Of a DNA stretch of 64,000 nt, positions 46,707 to 55,854 are shown piece after piece. How positions within the stretch are numbered: the first letter of the stretch is position 1; each line of letters starts with the position of its first letter. Source of the DNA: Rhodococcus koreensis (GTDB taxonomy: Bacteria; Actinomycetota; Actinomycetes; Mycobacteriales; Mycobacteriaceae); NCBI RefSeq assembly GCF_900105905.1, contig NZ_FNSV01000002.1, positions 124,001 to 188,000 on the forward strand. Reading direction: 5' to 3'. The position numbers were made by a program, and so were the translations under genes. The notes beneath the pieces were generated by a model that searched no databases, was not told the origin of the DNA, and saw nothing but the letters and a program-made list of their open reading frames with translations.

Positions 46707-46837
46707 GCGATCACTCCGTCTCTGTGTGAACGACTCGGGCAGGTCGTGCCCGCGGCCCGCTCGATACCTCGGTAAGGACCGCGCTCCTGGTGACACGTTC
46801 TGTGCTGGGAGGATGACACGTCCCGGTGCGGGGTGGC

Positions 46838-47362
46838 TCAGGAGCGGGTGAGGCGGGATCTGAGTTTGTGCATGCCGACCATGATCTTTTCTGCGGTGCT
46901 TCCGGGTGCGGGGAGCAGGCCCAGCTGCATGGCGATGTCGTTCATGTTGCAGATGATCCGTAGTGTGGCGATTTTGCCGTCGCGGTATTCGTGGATGTCG
47001 ACGCCGTCGAATTCGATGTGCTTGCCGGTGGCGGGGATGCCGGGTGGGTCGATGGGGCCCTGGTGCGTGGCGGTGGCCTGCCACCAGTAGGCGGCGCGGG
47101 CGCCGTCACCGGCGATGTGGGGGCCGGCGATCAGCTCGAAGGTCAGGTCGGGGAATGCGCGCCAGGTGTGGTCGAGGAATTCGCGTACGTCGGCTTTGCC
47201 GCGCATGATCGTGGGCCAGGCGGAGTCGTGGTAGACGATGTCGTCGGTGAGTAGCTCGAGGAGCTGTGCGGGGTCGTGGGCGTTCCAGGCGTTGCCCCAG
47301 CGCTCGACGAACTCGTCGACCCATGTGGGGTCGAGTTTCTGCGCCGATGTCGGTTCTCCCAT
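46838..47362 (-). CDS. SnoaL/NTF2-fold protein
   Basis: A 174-residue protein of the SnoaL-like NTF2 fold. Marks are FVERWGNAWNAHDPAQLLEL near residue 20, TDDIVYHDS, DHTWRAFPDLTFEL and DGKIATLRI. Family members bind or turn over small hydrophobic substrates, for example polyketide cyclases and limonene-epoxide hydrolases. The putative acid/base residues Asp and His are present. No pathway is suggested by its neighbours. Confidence 0.7.
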   Translation of the reverse strand: MGEPTSAQKLDPTWVDEFVERWGNAWNAHDPAQLLELLTDDIVYHDSAWPTIMRGKADVREFLDHTWRAFPDLTFELIAGPHIAGDGARAAYWWQATATHQGPIDPPGIPATGKHIEFDGVDIHEYRDGKIATLRIICNMNDIAMQLGLLPAPGSTAEKIMVGMHKLRSRLTRS

Positions 47363-47590
47363 GCCTTCCAGGCTAGGGGGTTACGGGTCGGTTTTACGGG
47401 ATGTGATGGTGCTGTGACCTGGTGTGATGACATGTCCCCCGGTTTGTGATGTGGGGGTACCAGCGACGTGTCGGGGTGCCGGCGCGGGCGGCGCCGGGCG
47501 CGTGGGGTGCCTGGTCCGTCCCGTGTAGAGCAGTCTTGAAAGCTGTTGATTTACAACGGCTTCCTGGCGGGGAGATGGAGCGACCCGTCC

Positions 47591-47619
47591 CGTCTCCCGG
47601 CGCGGAACGCCGGGAGACG
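47591..47619 (+). terminator. Perfect 12-bp-stem hairpin
   Basis: CGTCTCCCGGCG and CGCCGGGAGACG flank the loop CGGAA with no mismatch. It stands 11 bases before the GTG of an IS4-type transposase fragment, where it may hide the ribosome site or block read-through. Confidence 0.55.
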
Positions 47620-47630
47620 AGGTGGGGTTG

Positions 47631-47828
47631 GTGAAGCTGGAGAGCGATCAGCGGTTTCCTGATCACATCTCGCTGGGCGTGTCGACCAGGGTGTTTCCGC
47701 CCGATTCGTTCGACGAGGTGCTGGTCGGGTGCGACCCGGGTCAGCCCGGTCTTGGCGGTGATCTCGGCGACGGGGGCGCCACTCTCGCACGACCGGGTGA
47801 CGGAGGCGAGTGCGCCAACAGACGCTGA
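47631..47828 (+). pseudogene. IS4-type transposase N-terminal fragment
   Basis: From the GTG at 47631 the first 35 residues (VKLESDQRFPDHISLGVSTR, VFPPDSFDEVL) match the N-terminal domain of IS4-family transposases. After CDPGQPG the similarity ends and the frame continues in unrelated sequence to 47828. The remainder of the transposase is absent. Confidence 0.55.
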
Positions 47829-48499
47829 CGGTGACCGGAATTGCCCACCAGCTGATCAGACGCCGCAACTGGCTGTGGCGTCAATATATGCCGGCGGCTT
47901 CGGTGGGGGTGGTGCGGTCCCGCGGCAAGATCGCTCGCGCGGGCCCGGTCCACCAGCTCGCCGACACTTCGGGAGAGGTGTCCGATCTGCTCTATGACGC
48001 CCGACGCGGTGGTAGGGATTCGACCAGTCAAAATCTACGGCAGAATCCTCGACACGGATGGTCGCTGCGCAGAGACCATTCCGATTGATCTCTGGACAGA
48101 AGTCAGCAGTGCTGGTCGACTCGCCGTTGGCGGGCCAAGCTGACTGGTGCAAGCCGCAGGCAGCCCAAATCTGAACTCTGACTGCAAGGCCGGCCAGGTC
48201 ATGACGTCTTGTCGATCAATGAGTAGTTGTAACCCGGTGGCCGTCGACGCCGACGCCTTCCGCATCTATGCCTGCACGATCCGGGGCCGAAGCCGACGCA
48301 ACGGCATCACACTTCCCGACGGCGACCCGCTCGAGGACAACGACCATTTCGACGGCAAAATCGAAACCGCTGCTCGAGCCCGGCGAAGGGCGCAGCTTCG
48401 GGCTGTTCGCCGCCGACAACGACTGTTCCCAGGACATCGCGCGGGAGCACCGGAGGGAGCGCCGATCTCCTCCGGCGCATCGCGGACGAGAATGTCGTC
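47829..48499. other. No gene recognised
   Basis: Open frames on both strands are unfamiliar. A helical stretch (IAHQLIRRRNWLWRQYM) near 47840 may be another transposase scrap. The segment probably holds degraded mobile DNA. Confidence 0.4.
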
Positions 48500-49822
48500 C
48501 TACTTCAGGGTGCTGCGTGGATGAAAGACGCCGGCACTGGAACGCCGTTCGGGGTGAACTCCCTCTCCTCGAAGCTGCTGTGCGGGAGGCACAACGGGGC
48601 ACTGAGCCCACTCGACACTGCGGTCAGGTTGGGTCTCCGCGTGTTGGATGTTCGAGTGCGGTGGTGCGTGCATCACACCGACGTGGTGAGGAAAACGGAA
48701 GCGCAGCGCTGCGGCGGCGAGGGCCGCGGCCAAGACAATAGCGGCGCCGACCAGCAGGGCCTGGTGGTAGCCGTCGTGCAGGAACGGGGCGACGACGAGG
48801 GGGCCAAGAATCTGACCGACGCTGTATCCAGTGGTCAGCAGTGCCACCGCGCGTGGGAACTGCAGATGCGCACCGATACCCAGTGTCATCGACCCGACCC
48901 CGAGGAATGTGGCACCGAACAAGAAGGCGGAGATCAGCGCTGGGCCGACACCGGCGACGACGGCGGGCAGCGCGATGCCGACCGCCTGGATAAGCAGGGC
49001 AACCAGCAGGAGGATCAGCCGCGACCAACGACGGCCCAGCCACGCCCACACTGCGCAACTCGGCAACGCAGCCAGCCCCACGACAATCCAGGCACCGCTG
49101 CCGACCCACCCGCCCGCAGTTTGATCGATCGCGGCGACGAGGAACGTGCCCGCGATGATGTAGCCGATACCTTCCAAGAAGTAGCTGACAAACACGGCCG
49201 TGAACCAGCGACCGGTCCGCGGGCGGCCATGTGCTGCCGGTCCGGACGGCGTGGCGGTCGGTGACGGCTCCGGTGCCAGTGCCCAGGCTGCGACGGCACA
49301 GACCACCGCCAGGGCGGCGGCCGCCCACCAGGCCGAGCGCCAACTGCCGGCGCAACGCAGGATGAACACGAGGACACCGGAGAGGGCGATGCCCGCTCCG
49401 ACCCCGCCGAACGCCCACCCGGCCAGGTGCTGGGCGTCCACCCGCAGGCGGGAGAGCATGGTGCTGACGGCGATCATGAAGATCAGTGCGCTCGCGATGC
49501 CGGCGACGAGTCTGAGGACGAACCAGGCCGATCCATCGTGTGTGGTGGGCATGAGCGCCAGGGTCGCGACGAGCATGACCAGCGAGATTCGCATCACCGT
49601 TGCCGAGCGCACCCCTCCCGGAATGAGGATCCCCGCCAATGCCCCGACCAGGTATCCGACGTAGTTCGCCGTGGCCAGCGCGGCGCCGAGAGAGGAGGAC
49701 AGACCGGCCTGGGTGTGCATTAACGGCAGGATCGGAGTGAAGACGAATCGGCCGATGCCCATGCTCGCCGCCAACGCCGCGGCGGCCTGGATGACGTGCG
49801 CCCGCGGAGAAACCGCGCTCAC
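48500..49822 (-). CDS. MFS transporter, YbfB/YjiJ-like
   Basis: About 440 residues from a GTG (49822) overlapping the stop of the upstream gene. About 12 membrane helices; the opening AAALAASMGIGRFVFTPILP and LMHTQAGLSSSLGA are typical of the YbfB/YjiJ MFS family. The substrate is unknown. The last 60 residues after helix 12 (from MHAPPHSN) are polar, proline-rich and unlike the family, so the 3' end may be altered. It is coupled with a muconolactone-isomerase-like gene, suggesting uptake of, or efflux in, an aromatic pathway. Confidence 0.75.
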   Translation of the reverse strand: MSAVSPRAHVIQAAAALAASMGIGRFVFTPILPLMHTQAGLSSSLGAALATANYVGYLVGALAGILIPGGVRSATVMRISLVMLVATLALMPTTHDGSAWFVLRLVAGIASALIFMIAVSTMLSRLRVDAQHLAGWAFGGVGAGIALSGVLVFILRCAGSWRSAWWAAAALAVVCAVAAWALAPEPSPTATPSGPAAHGRPRTGRWFTAVFVSYFLEGIGYIIAGTFLVAAIDQTAGGWVGSGAWIVVGLAALPSCAVWAWLGRRWSRLILLLVALLIQAVGIALPAVVAGVGPALISAFLFGATFLGVGSMTLGIGAHLQFPRAVALLTTGYSVGQILGPLVVAPFLHDGYHQALLVGAAIVLAAALAAAALRFRFPHHVGVMHAPPHSNIQHAETQPDRSVEWAQCPVVPPAQQLRGEGVHPERRSSAGVFHPRSTLK

Positions 49823-50109
49823 CACTGGCCCGGATCGTTCGGATGCGGCCGCAGCGCGGTGACAGCGACACTCATCCACGGCCGCAGGGGCAGCGTGTCG
49901 AGCACACTTGCGTGGAGGTCGGCTTCGTCGTCCGCGCGCCACACCCCGATGCTGCGCAGCTCACCGACCGGGCGCCACAACCGGACCAGGCGCCCTGCAG
50001 AGGCAAGTTCCGTGGCGCGCAGTGCTTCCGCGGCGCGGCGTGCAGCCACTTCGGAGGGTGTGGTGCCGTCGGGGACCGTGGTGGTGATCTCGACGAGAAA
50101 CTCCTGCAT
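49819..50109 (-). CDS. Muconolactone delta-isomerase-like protein
   Basis: A 96-residue ferredoxin-like-fold protein from the ATG at 50109. The pattern MQEFLVEITTTVPDGTTPSE, then LRATELASAGRLVRLWRPVG and GVWRADDEADLHASVLDTLP, fits the muconolactone delta-isomerase family. That enzyme shifts the double bond of muconolactone in catechol degradation. No other catechol genes are adjacent, so the native substrate could differ. It is divergent from a LysR gene that probably regulates it. Confidence 0.78.
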   Translation of the reverse strand: MQEFLVEITTTVPDGTTPSEVAARRAAEALRATELASAGRLVRLWRPVGELRSIGVWRADDEADLHASVLDTLPLRPWMSVAVTALRPHPNDPGQW

Positions 50110-50235
50110 GGTCGTTTTCCGTTCAGGGGCTGAAACCATGGAACTCATCGTGCGTCCGGGTCCGGCCGGCCCGCCACGATCGCTTTGCTCCCGACTGGTA
50201 GGCGCAGCCTCTCACCGCACGTAGCATGGGCGGTC

Positions 50236-51147
50236 GTGGAGCTACGTCAGCTGAAGTACTTCCTCGTCGTCGCCGAGGAACTGCACTTCGGCCGGGCCGC
50301 GACGCGGCTGCTGATCGCCGGGCCCTCCCTGTCCCAGCAGATCAGGGCTCTCGAACGTGACCTCGGCGTACAGCTGTTCGCCCGCGACCGCCGTTCCGTT
50401 GCCCTGACCCCGGCCGGTGCGGAGCTGCTCCCCCACGTCCGCGCACTGCTCGAGCGTGCCGACGACCTGCGCGCCCGCGCCGAGCGCCTCTCCGGGGCGG
50501 AGCCGGTCCGGATCGGCTACGTCAGCTGGCTTCCCGCGGACCTGACCGCGCGCACCTCGGGTGTGGCGCAACTGCACGTGGACCCGTGGGTGGTGCCCTC
50601 GCACGCCCAGGCCGCACGGGTCGCCGACGGCAGCCTCGACCTGGCCGTGTGCTGGGTGCGCAACGCCTATCTCGCCCAGTACGGCCTGCAGGCCCGGCTG
50701 CTCGGCGCGGACCGGCTCTACGCGGTGTCCACCGGTGAGAAAGCCACACCGGTGCGGGCGCGGGACGCCCTGCTGCTCGTCGACGACGACGCGACGTCCT
50801 GGTCGTCGTGGAACCTCTTCGCCGAACAACTCGCCCACGACACCGGCGCTCCGATCGTGCGCATCGACGACGGCGGCATCACCGGCCCCGCATTCTTCGA
50901 CCACGTCCGCGCCGTGGGCCGCCCCGTGCTCAACTCGCCCAAGGGGCAGACCACGACATTGCCGCCCGACCTCGTCGCACGCCCGGTGATCAACCCGGCG
51001 GTGATCTGGACGTGGTCGCTGGTGTGGCGCCGGAATGAAATCCGCCCCGTCGTGCTCGCCGCCGCCGGCGCCCTCACCGGGGACGTCGGCGATCTCGGCA
51101 TCCACGACAGCGGAGTCTGGCTGCCCGCGGACGACCCCCACCGGTAA
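50236..51147 (+). CDS. LysR-family transcriptional regulator
   Basis: About 303 residues from the GTG at 50236, which starts VELRQLKYFLVVAEELHFGR, the canonical LysR helix-turn-helix opening. It is followed by LSQQIRALERDLGVQLFARD. The C-terminal effector domain spans about 90-300. It diverges from the isomerase/MFS operon across about 126 bases, the usual LysR arrangement. A strong hairpin follows the stop. Confidence 0.85.
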   Translation: MELRQLKYFLVVAEELHFGRAATRLLIAGPSLSQQIRALERDLGVQLFARDRRSVALTPAGAELLPHVRALLERADDLRARAERLSGAEPVRIGYVSWLPADLTARTSGVAQLHVDPWVVPSHAQAARVADGSLDLAVCWVRNAYLAQYGLQARLLGADRLYAVSTGEKATPVRARDALLLVDDDATSWSSWNLFAEQLAHDTGAPIVRIDDGGITGPAFFDHVRAVGRPVLNSPKGQTTTLPPDLVARPVINPAVIWTWSLVWRRNEIRPVVLAAAGALTGDVGDLGIHDSGVWLPADDPHR

Positions 51148-51152
51148 CAAGG

Positions 51153-51187
51153 CTCCCTCGTAGGAGGCTGCGCCTCCCACGAGGGAG
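51153..51187 (+). terminator. Hairpin terminator after the LysR gene
   Basis: A 16-bp stem (51153-51168 with 51172-51187, one A-C mismatch) and a three-base TGC loop start six bases after the LysR stop. It should isolate the LysR gene from the SDR operon. Confidence 0.8.
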
Positions 51188-51256
51188 GAAACACGTCGTG
51201 GCGCGTGCCCCCGCCTCGGGCGCATCATCGATCCGTGAACGAAACACCCCAGGTTC

Positions 51257-51280
51257 CGAACGGTATTACCGGGACGTTCG
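51257..51280. promoter_or_regulatory. Dyad upstream of the SDR gene
   Basis: The palindrome CGGTATTACCG (51261-51271) is framed by CGAAC and GTTCG. It lies about 50 bases before the SDR start and could be an operator; no regulator is assigned. Confidence 0.35.
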
Positions 51281-51330
51281 CTCACTGAGTCCTTGTGCAC
51301 CAACCCCGTTGCGAAAGCGAGCATTCGCAT

Positions 51331-52044
51331 ATGAGCACCATGCAGAAAGTCGTCATCGTCACCGGCGCTTCCCAGGGCATCGGCGCGGCCCTGGTCACCG
51401 GGTACCGCAAGCTCGGCTATGCCGTCGCCGCGACCTCCCGCTCCATCGGCGCATCCGACGATCCCGAGGTGCTGACCGTGCCCGGCGACCTGTCCTGGCC
51501 GGGTACCGGCGCCGACATCGTCGAGCAGGCGCTGGCGCGGTTCGGCCGGATCGACACCCTGGTGAACAATGCGGGCGTCTTCGTGGCCAAGCCGTTCACC
51601 GACTACACCGACGAGGACTACGACGCCGTGACCGGTGTGAACCTGCGCGGCTTCTTCGACATCTCCCGTAGCGCCGTCGCCGCGATGCTCGACCAGGGCA
51701 GCGGCGGCCATCTGGTGAACGTCTCCACCACCCTGGTGGACCACGCGAACTCGCAGGTGCCCTCGGCACTGGCCTCGCTGACCAAGGGCGGACTGAACGC
51801 GGTCACCAAGTCCCTGGCGGTCGAGTACGCGACCCGCGGAATCCGGGTCAACGCCGTCGCGCTCGGCGTCATCCGCACCCCGATGCACCCGGTCGACACG
51901 TATGAGGCGCTCGCCGCCCTGCACCCGGTCGGCCGCCTCGGCGAGATCGACGAGGTCGTCGACGCGATCCTCTACCTCGAGCACGCCGGGTTTGTCACCG
52001 GCGAGATCCTGCACGTCGACGGCGGCCAGAGCGCCGGACACTGA
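51331..52044 (+). CDS. Short-chain dehydrogenase/reductase lacking the catalytic Tyr
   Basis: A 237-residue SDR from the ATG at 51331. The cofactor motif is VIVTGASQGIGAALV and the structural NNAG motif is TLVNNAGVFV. The catalytic region reads HANSQVPSALASLTKGGLNA: Lys is present, but the position of the YxxxK tyrosine is Ala. Activity as an ordinary oxidoreductase is doubtful. Some SDR subfamilies naturally have this form. The gene precedes an NTF2-fold gene by 20 bases, probably as an operon. Confidence 0.82.
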   Translation: MSTMQKVVIVTGASQGIGAALVTGYRKLGYAVAATSRSIGASDDPEVLTVPGDLSWPGTGADIVEQALARFGRIDTLVNNAGVFVAKPFTDYTDEDYDAVTGVNLRGFFDISRSAVAAMLDQGSGGHLVNVSTTLVDHANSQVPSALASLTKGGLNAVTKSLAVEYATRGIRVNAVALGVIRTPMHPVDTYEALAALHPVGRLGEIDEVVDAILYLEHAGFVTGEILHVDGGQSAGH

Positions 52045-52064
52045 GAGCACGAGGTGGACATCTC

Positions 52065-52436
52065 ATGAACCACACAGCAGTAGACGAAGAGGTCCTGCGC
52101 GGCGTGCTCGACCGGTGGAAGGCCGCCGTCGACGCGCACGAGCCGCAGCGCGTCGCCGCTGTTTTCACCGCGGATGCGATTTTCCAGGGCCTGCATCCCT
52201 ATACCGTGGGACGGCAGGGTGTCGCCGACTACTACGAATCCCAGCCGCCGGGCATGACGGCCGCGTACCGGATCCTCGAAACCCGTCGACTCGCCGACGA
52301 CCTGGTGCTCGGTTACCTGAGCGTCGACTTCTCCTTCACGGACCGGCCGACACTGACCGTGAACCTCGGCGTGCTGATCAGCCAGTCGCCGGACGGCGAT
52401 CGGATCATCCACTACCAGGTTTCCCGGCTCAGCTGA
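52065..52436 (+). CDS. NTF2-fold (SnoaL/SgcJ-like) protein
   Basis: A 123-residue NTF2-like protein. The first helix is GVLDRWKAAVDAHEPQRVAA with VFTADAIFQGLHPYTVGRQG following, typical of the SgcJ/DUF4440 type. It ends with a strand (RIIHYQVSRL). It directly follows the SDR gene, with AGCACGAGGTGGAC as ribosome site. Function is unknown; it may act on the same compound as the SDR. Confidence 0.7.
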   Translation: MNHTAVDEEVLRGVLDRWKAAVDAHEPQRVAAVFTADAIFQGLHPYTVGRQGVADYYESQPPGMTAAYRILETRRLADDLVLGYLSVDFSFTDRPTLTVNLGVLISQSPDGDRIIHYQVSRLS

Positions 52437-52768
52437 AACAGCCTGCGTTGCCCGATCGTAATCCGGCTGAGCAGTTGCTGGGGCCGCGTCCAACTCCCGT
52501 CGTAGATCGTATGTAGTGACTACTCGCGGATTGGGGTAGTTGCTGGCAGGGACCTCGCCTACACACTTCGAGGGTTAGCGAGCGTCGTTTCCGCGCTCGG
52601 CCTTTCCGGCAAGCACCCTGCTCCGCGACCACATCCCCGACCTGGACGGGTACCGCAGCCTCGACGCCGGATATGGTCAAGGACTTCCTGATCGAACAAG
52701 CACTGCGCGAGGGCTCTATCCTGCGTTCCGTTACACCGAGGATCCTCGGCCCTTGTTGACAGAACCTT
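52437..52768. other. No gene recognised
   Basis: Convergent intergenic region between the NTF2-like and TetR genes. A short peptide-like stretch (MVKDFLIEQALREGS) near 52674 has no start context. Nothing else is evident. Confidence 0.45.
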
Positions 52769-53416
52769 TTACGGCAGCCGCACCGTGGGCAGCCTGCGGG
52801 TGACGAATTGTCGGAAGTAGTCGATCTTCGGTGTGGTCACCAGCACCGGGAGCAGCAGATCCCACGCCATCGCGGTCCGCGTGGGCAGGGTGGTGGGGGT
52901 GTCGGTGGCCGTCGCCAGGAGGCGTGCCCCGGCGAAGAGTTCCACCAGGAGCCGGCCGACAGCGTCCGGATCGGCGTCCTCGCGGAGGTCACCCTCGTCG
53001 ATTGCTCGGCGGGCGAGGAGTTGGTAGGTGGTAATCCAGGTCGCGAAGGTGTCCGTCTCCGAACTTCGGTAGTCGCCCATTTCGGTGATGAGGCGGAACG
53101 TTGCGCCCATCACCGGGTCGTTGAGGGCGGCATCGACCGTGACGAAGGAGATGCCGATCATGGCCTCGGATGCCGGTGTGGGGGAGGCGAGATACGGGGT
53201 GCACACGGCGGTGAACCGCCTCGTGCCCTCCTCGATGACGGCGCGGGCGAGTTCTTCCTTGGAGGCGTAGTGAAAGTACAGGGCCCCCTTGGTGACCCGG
53301 GCCTGGGTGAGGACCTCGCTCAGCTTCGTCTCTGCGTAGCCGCGGTGGGTGAATACCTCGGCCGCGGCATGGAGCAACGCGCGACGAGTGACTTCCGCCC
53401 GCTTCTGGGTGGCCAT
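52769..53416 (-). CDS. TetR-family regulator, gamma-butyrolactone-receptor type
   Basis: A 215-residue TetR protein. The DNA-binding domain reads AEVTRRALLHAAAEVFTHRG, AETKLSEVLTQARVTKGALY and FHYASKEELARAVIE, the ScbR-like form also seen in the protein at 31258. The ligand domain contains MGATFRLITEMGDYR and TWITTYQLLARRAIDEGDL. The effector and targets are unknown; there is no butyrolactone synthase gene in the window. The ATG is preceded by GGGCAGGTCA. Confidence 0.75.
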   Translation of the reverse strand: MATQKRAEVTRRALLHAAAEVFTHRGYAETKLSEVLTQARVTKGALYFHYASKEELARAVIEEGTRRFTAVCTPYLASPTPASEAMIGISFVTVDAALNDPVMGATFRLITEMGDYRSSETDTFATWITTYQLLARRAIDEGDLREDADPDAVGRLLVELFAGARLLATATDTPTTLPTRTAMAWDLLLPVLVTTPKIDYFRQFVTRRLPTVRLP

Positions 53417-53684
53417 TGACCTGCCCTTCGAGTACCGAGATCATCGACCGGACGCGAATTATGAACGGTCCTGGATGGGGTTGACCGACGCCCTGCACAA
53501 TGCTTACCCGATGTGGAGGTTCGTCGCATGATGTTCGGTATGGCCTGTGAGGCTTGATCCGTCCGGGGGAATCTCTGGCACCGAGTTCGGTCGTAGCAGA
53601 GGGCTGCCGCGCGGGCTGGTTTCTTAGCGGAATCCTTACGCCTCGGCGGCGGATTTCGGCGTTGTCAGGCCGTACGCTTCGGCG

Positions 53685-54077
53685 GTGTCCAAAGCCGTCC
53701 ATGCGGTGCGGCGCCTGATTCTGGGTCGTGCGCTGCGCAGTGAGCATCTCGGTGACCAGTTGCTGTCCAAGCGGCTGGCGCTGCCGATCTTCGCCTCCGA
53801 CCCGCTGTCGTTGGTGGCCTACGCCACTCAGGAAATCCTGCTGGTGCTGTCCTTGGGCACCTGTCACCCCGTACCTGGGTGCGGCGGTGGTGGTGCTGCT
53901 GGCGGTGGTGGTGCTCTCCTACCGGCAGGTGGTGTTCGCCTACCCCAGCGGCGGTGGATCCTACGAGGTCGCGAACCGCAACCTGGGGCCGTCGGCCGGG
54001 TTGACGGTGGCCGCCGCGCTGCTCGTCGACTACGTGATGACCGTCGCGGTGTCGGTGGCCGCCGGGGTGGGACGTGA
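53685..54077 (+). pseudogene. APC-family amino acid permease fragment, frameshifted
   Basis: The first 43 residues (LRSEHLGDQLLSKRLALPIF, ASDPLSLVAYATQEILLVLS) match the start of APC-type permeases. The reading then continues one frame over as TPYLGAAVVVLLAVVVLSYR, QVVFAYPSGGGSYEVANRNL and LLVDYVMTVAVSVAAGV. Similarity ends near 54070, where it runs into the antisense end of the ABC permease gene. About three-quarters of the permease is missing, so it cannot be functional. Confidence 0.7.
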
Positions 54078-54112
54078 CGCGGTTCGAAGTTCATTCCATG
54101 TGCGGCGGGTGG

Positions 54113-54913
54113 TCAGTGCAGATCCCGCCGTCGGAAGCTCCACCAGGCCACCGCCGCACAGACTGCGGAAACGGTGATTGGGGCGAGGAACGGCTCGATC
54201 GCGATCCCCTGCGCGAGCATGTTGCGGCCCCCGTACCAGTGCCAGGGTGAGGCGAACCGCAGGAAGTGCAGGCTCTCGCTCGACGCGGCGACGGCGTTGA
54301 GGAGGTTTCCCACCACGGCCACGGTTGCGGCGGTGGCGATCGCTACCGACCGGCGGCCGGTCCAGGCGCCGGCGGCAAACGCGATCGCGCCGTGCATCAG
54401 CCCGAATGCGGTCGCCGCGAACACCGCCGCGACGAGTCCGGGGATCGACACGCCCACGAGCAGACCGAAGGGTGGGGAGAACGCGAGAAGGCTCGCGGTG
54501 GTGACGATCCCGAGGCCGAGCGACAGCGCGGCGACGGCGACGAATCGTTCGATCAGGACACGTCCGCGGGTCACCGGGTTGGACAGGAGCAGTTCGAGGG
54601 TGCCGTCCTCCTCGCTTCCGCCGATCGCGTATGCGCCGGCCCCGATGGCGAAGATCAACAGTAGGACCGGCAGGGTGAGGCCGAACAATCGGCCCTGCAG
54701 GTACCCGGGCGGGGAGGTGATGAGGATCTGGTCGCTCGAGCCGATCAGGGTCTTGAAGGTGTCCGGAAGGTGTTTGACAAGGTTCTCGATCCCGGTCACG
54801 TTCTTGATCGTCGGGTAGAACGCGTTGTTGACCGCCACGTAGGCGGCCACGCCGCCCGACCACCACAGCATCGAGCGACGCCGGTCCGCGAGGAAACGCC
54901 CCAGAACCTTCAC
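54113..54913 (-). CDS. ABC-2-type transporter permease
   Basis: A 266-residue protein with about six membrane helices. A large loop lies after the first (NNAFYPTIKNVTGIENLVKH). The ABC-2 signature region EEDGTLELLLSNPVTRGRVL lies near residue 103. Its GTG overlaps the stop of the ATPase gene (GTGA). Together they form a two-component exporter for a drug, lipid or polyketide-like compound; the substrate is not evident. Confidence 0.82.
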   Translation of the reverse strand: MKVLGRFLADRRRSMLWWSGGVAAYVAVNNAFYPTIKNVTGIENLVKHLPDTFKTLIGSSDQILITSPPGYLQGRLFGLTLPVLLLIFAIGAGAYAIGGSEEDGTLELLLSNPVTRGRVLIERFVAVAALSLGLGIVTTASLLAFSPPFGLLVGVSIPGLVAAVFAATAFGLMHGAIAFAAGAWTGRRSVAIATAATVAVVGNLLNAVAASSESLHFLRFASPWHWYGGRNMLAQGIAIEPFLAPITVSAVCAAVAWWSFRRRDLH

Positions 54914-55854
54914 GGCTGGTCCCGGTAGAAGTCGAGGAAGGCGTCCTCGAGGTCGGTCTCGTGGGTGACGATCCGCCGCACCGGCAGCGTCGCCGCCGCC
55001 TTGAGGACGGCGTCGAGGTTGCCCTCGACGACGAGCCGGATCACCGCCCCGGACGCCGTGGCGCGCACGACGCCCGGGAGCTTGTCGAACGGCTCGGCAC
55101 TCGCTTCGCCGGCAAGGTGCAGGTCGATGTGCTGGCGGGCGTGGCGGGCGAGTTCGTCGACGGCGGCGACCGTGACGAGCCGGCCCGTCCTCAAGATCGC
55201 GACGCGGTCGGCGAGCGCTTCCACCTCGGGCAGGACGTGGGAGGACAGGAACACCGTCGCGCCGGCGCGTGTGACGTCGCCGATCAGTTGGTGGAACTCG
55301 TGTTGCAGCAATGGGTCGAGACCCGCGGTGGGTTCGTCCAGGATCAGCAGCTCCGGACGGTGCAGGAACGCCTGTACGATTGCGGTCTTGCGGCGGTTGC
55401 CGGTGGAGAGCTGCCCGATCGGCCGCGCCGGATCGAGGTCGAAGCGTGCGAGGAGCTCGTCGACGTAGGTCGTGTCGATGTCGCCGCGGAGGTGGCCGTA
55501 GAACGCGATCAGGTCTGAAGTGGTGTATCGGGGATCGAACCGGAGCTCGCCGGGGATGTAGCCGACCCGGCGGCGGATCGCCGGGTCGGCGCCGCTGCCG
55601 CCGAGCACGGTGTAGGTTCCGGCGGACGGACGGATGAAGTCGAACAGCATGCGGATCGTGGTGCTTTTCCCGGACCCGTTGGGGCCGAGATACCCGAACA
55701 CCTCACCCCGATGGACATCGAGGTCGAGCGCGTCGACGGCGACGAGATCACCGAAGCGTTTCGACAATCCGCGCATTTCGATGACGCTGTCGGCTGCGCC
55801 CCGCTGCGGAGGGTGCGGACGCGCGGCTTCGCGGCCTTGATGGTCGGGCACCAT
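54910..55854 (-). CDS. ABC exporter ATP-binding protein
   Basis: About 314 residues from the ATG at 55854. Walker A is GYLGPNGSGKSTTIR near residue 54, the signature region is QLSTGNRRKTAIVQAF (LSTGN instead of LSGGQ), and Walker B is LLILDEPTAGLDP. A C-terminal extension of about 80 residues is typical of drug-type exporters. It energises the permease encoded downstream, to which it is translationally coupled. The first 20 residues are poorly defined, so the true start may be later. Confidence 0.85.
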   Translation of the reverse strand: MVPDHQGREAARPHPPQRGAADSVIEMRGLSKRFGDLVAVDALDLDVHRGEVFGYLGPNGSGKSTTIRMLFDFIRPSAGTYTVLGGSGADPAIRRRVGYIPGELRFDPRYTTSDLIAFYGHLRGDIDTTYVDELLARFDLDPARPIGQLSTGNRRKTAIVQAFLHRPELLILDEPTAGLDPLLQHEFHQLIGDVTRAGATVFLSSHVLPEVEALADRVAILRTGRLVTVAAVDELARHARQHIDLHLAGEASAEPFDKLPGVVRATASGAVIRLVVEGNLDAVLKAAATLPVRRIVTHETDLEDAFLDFYRDQP

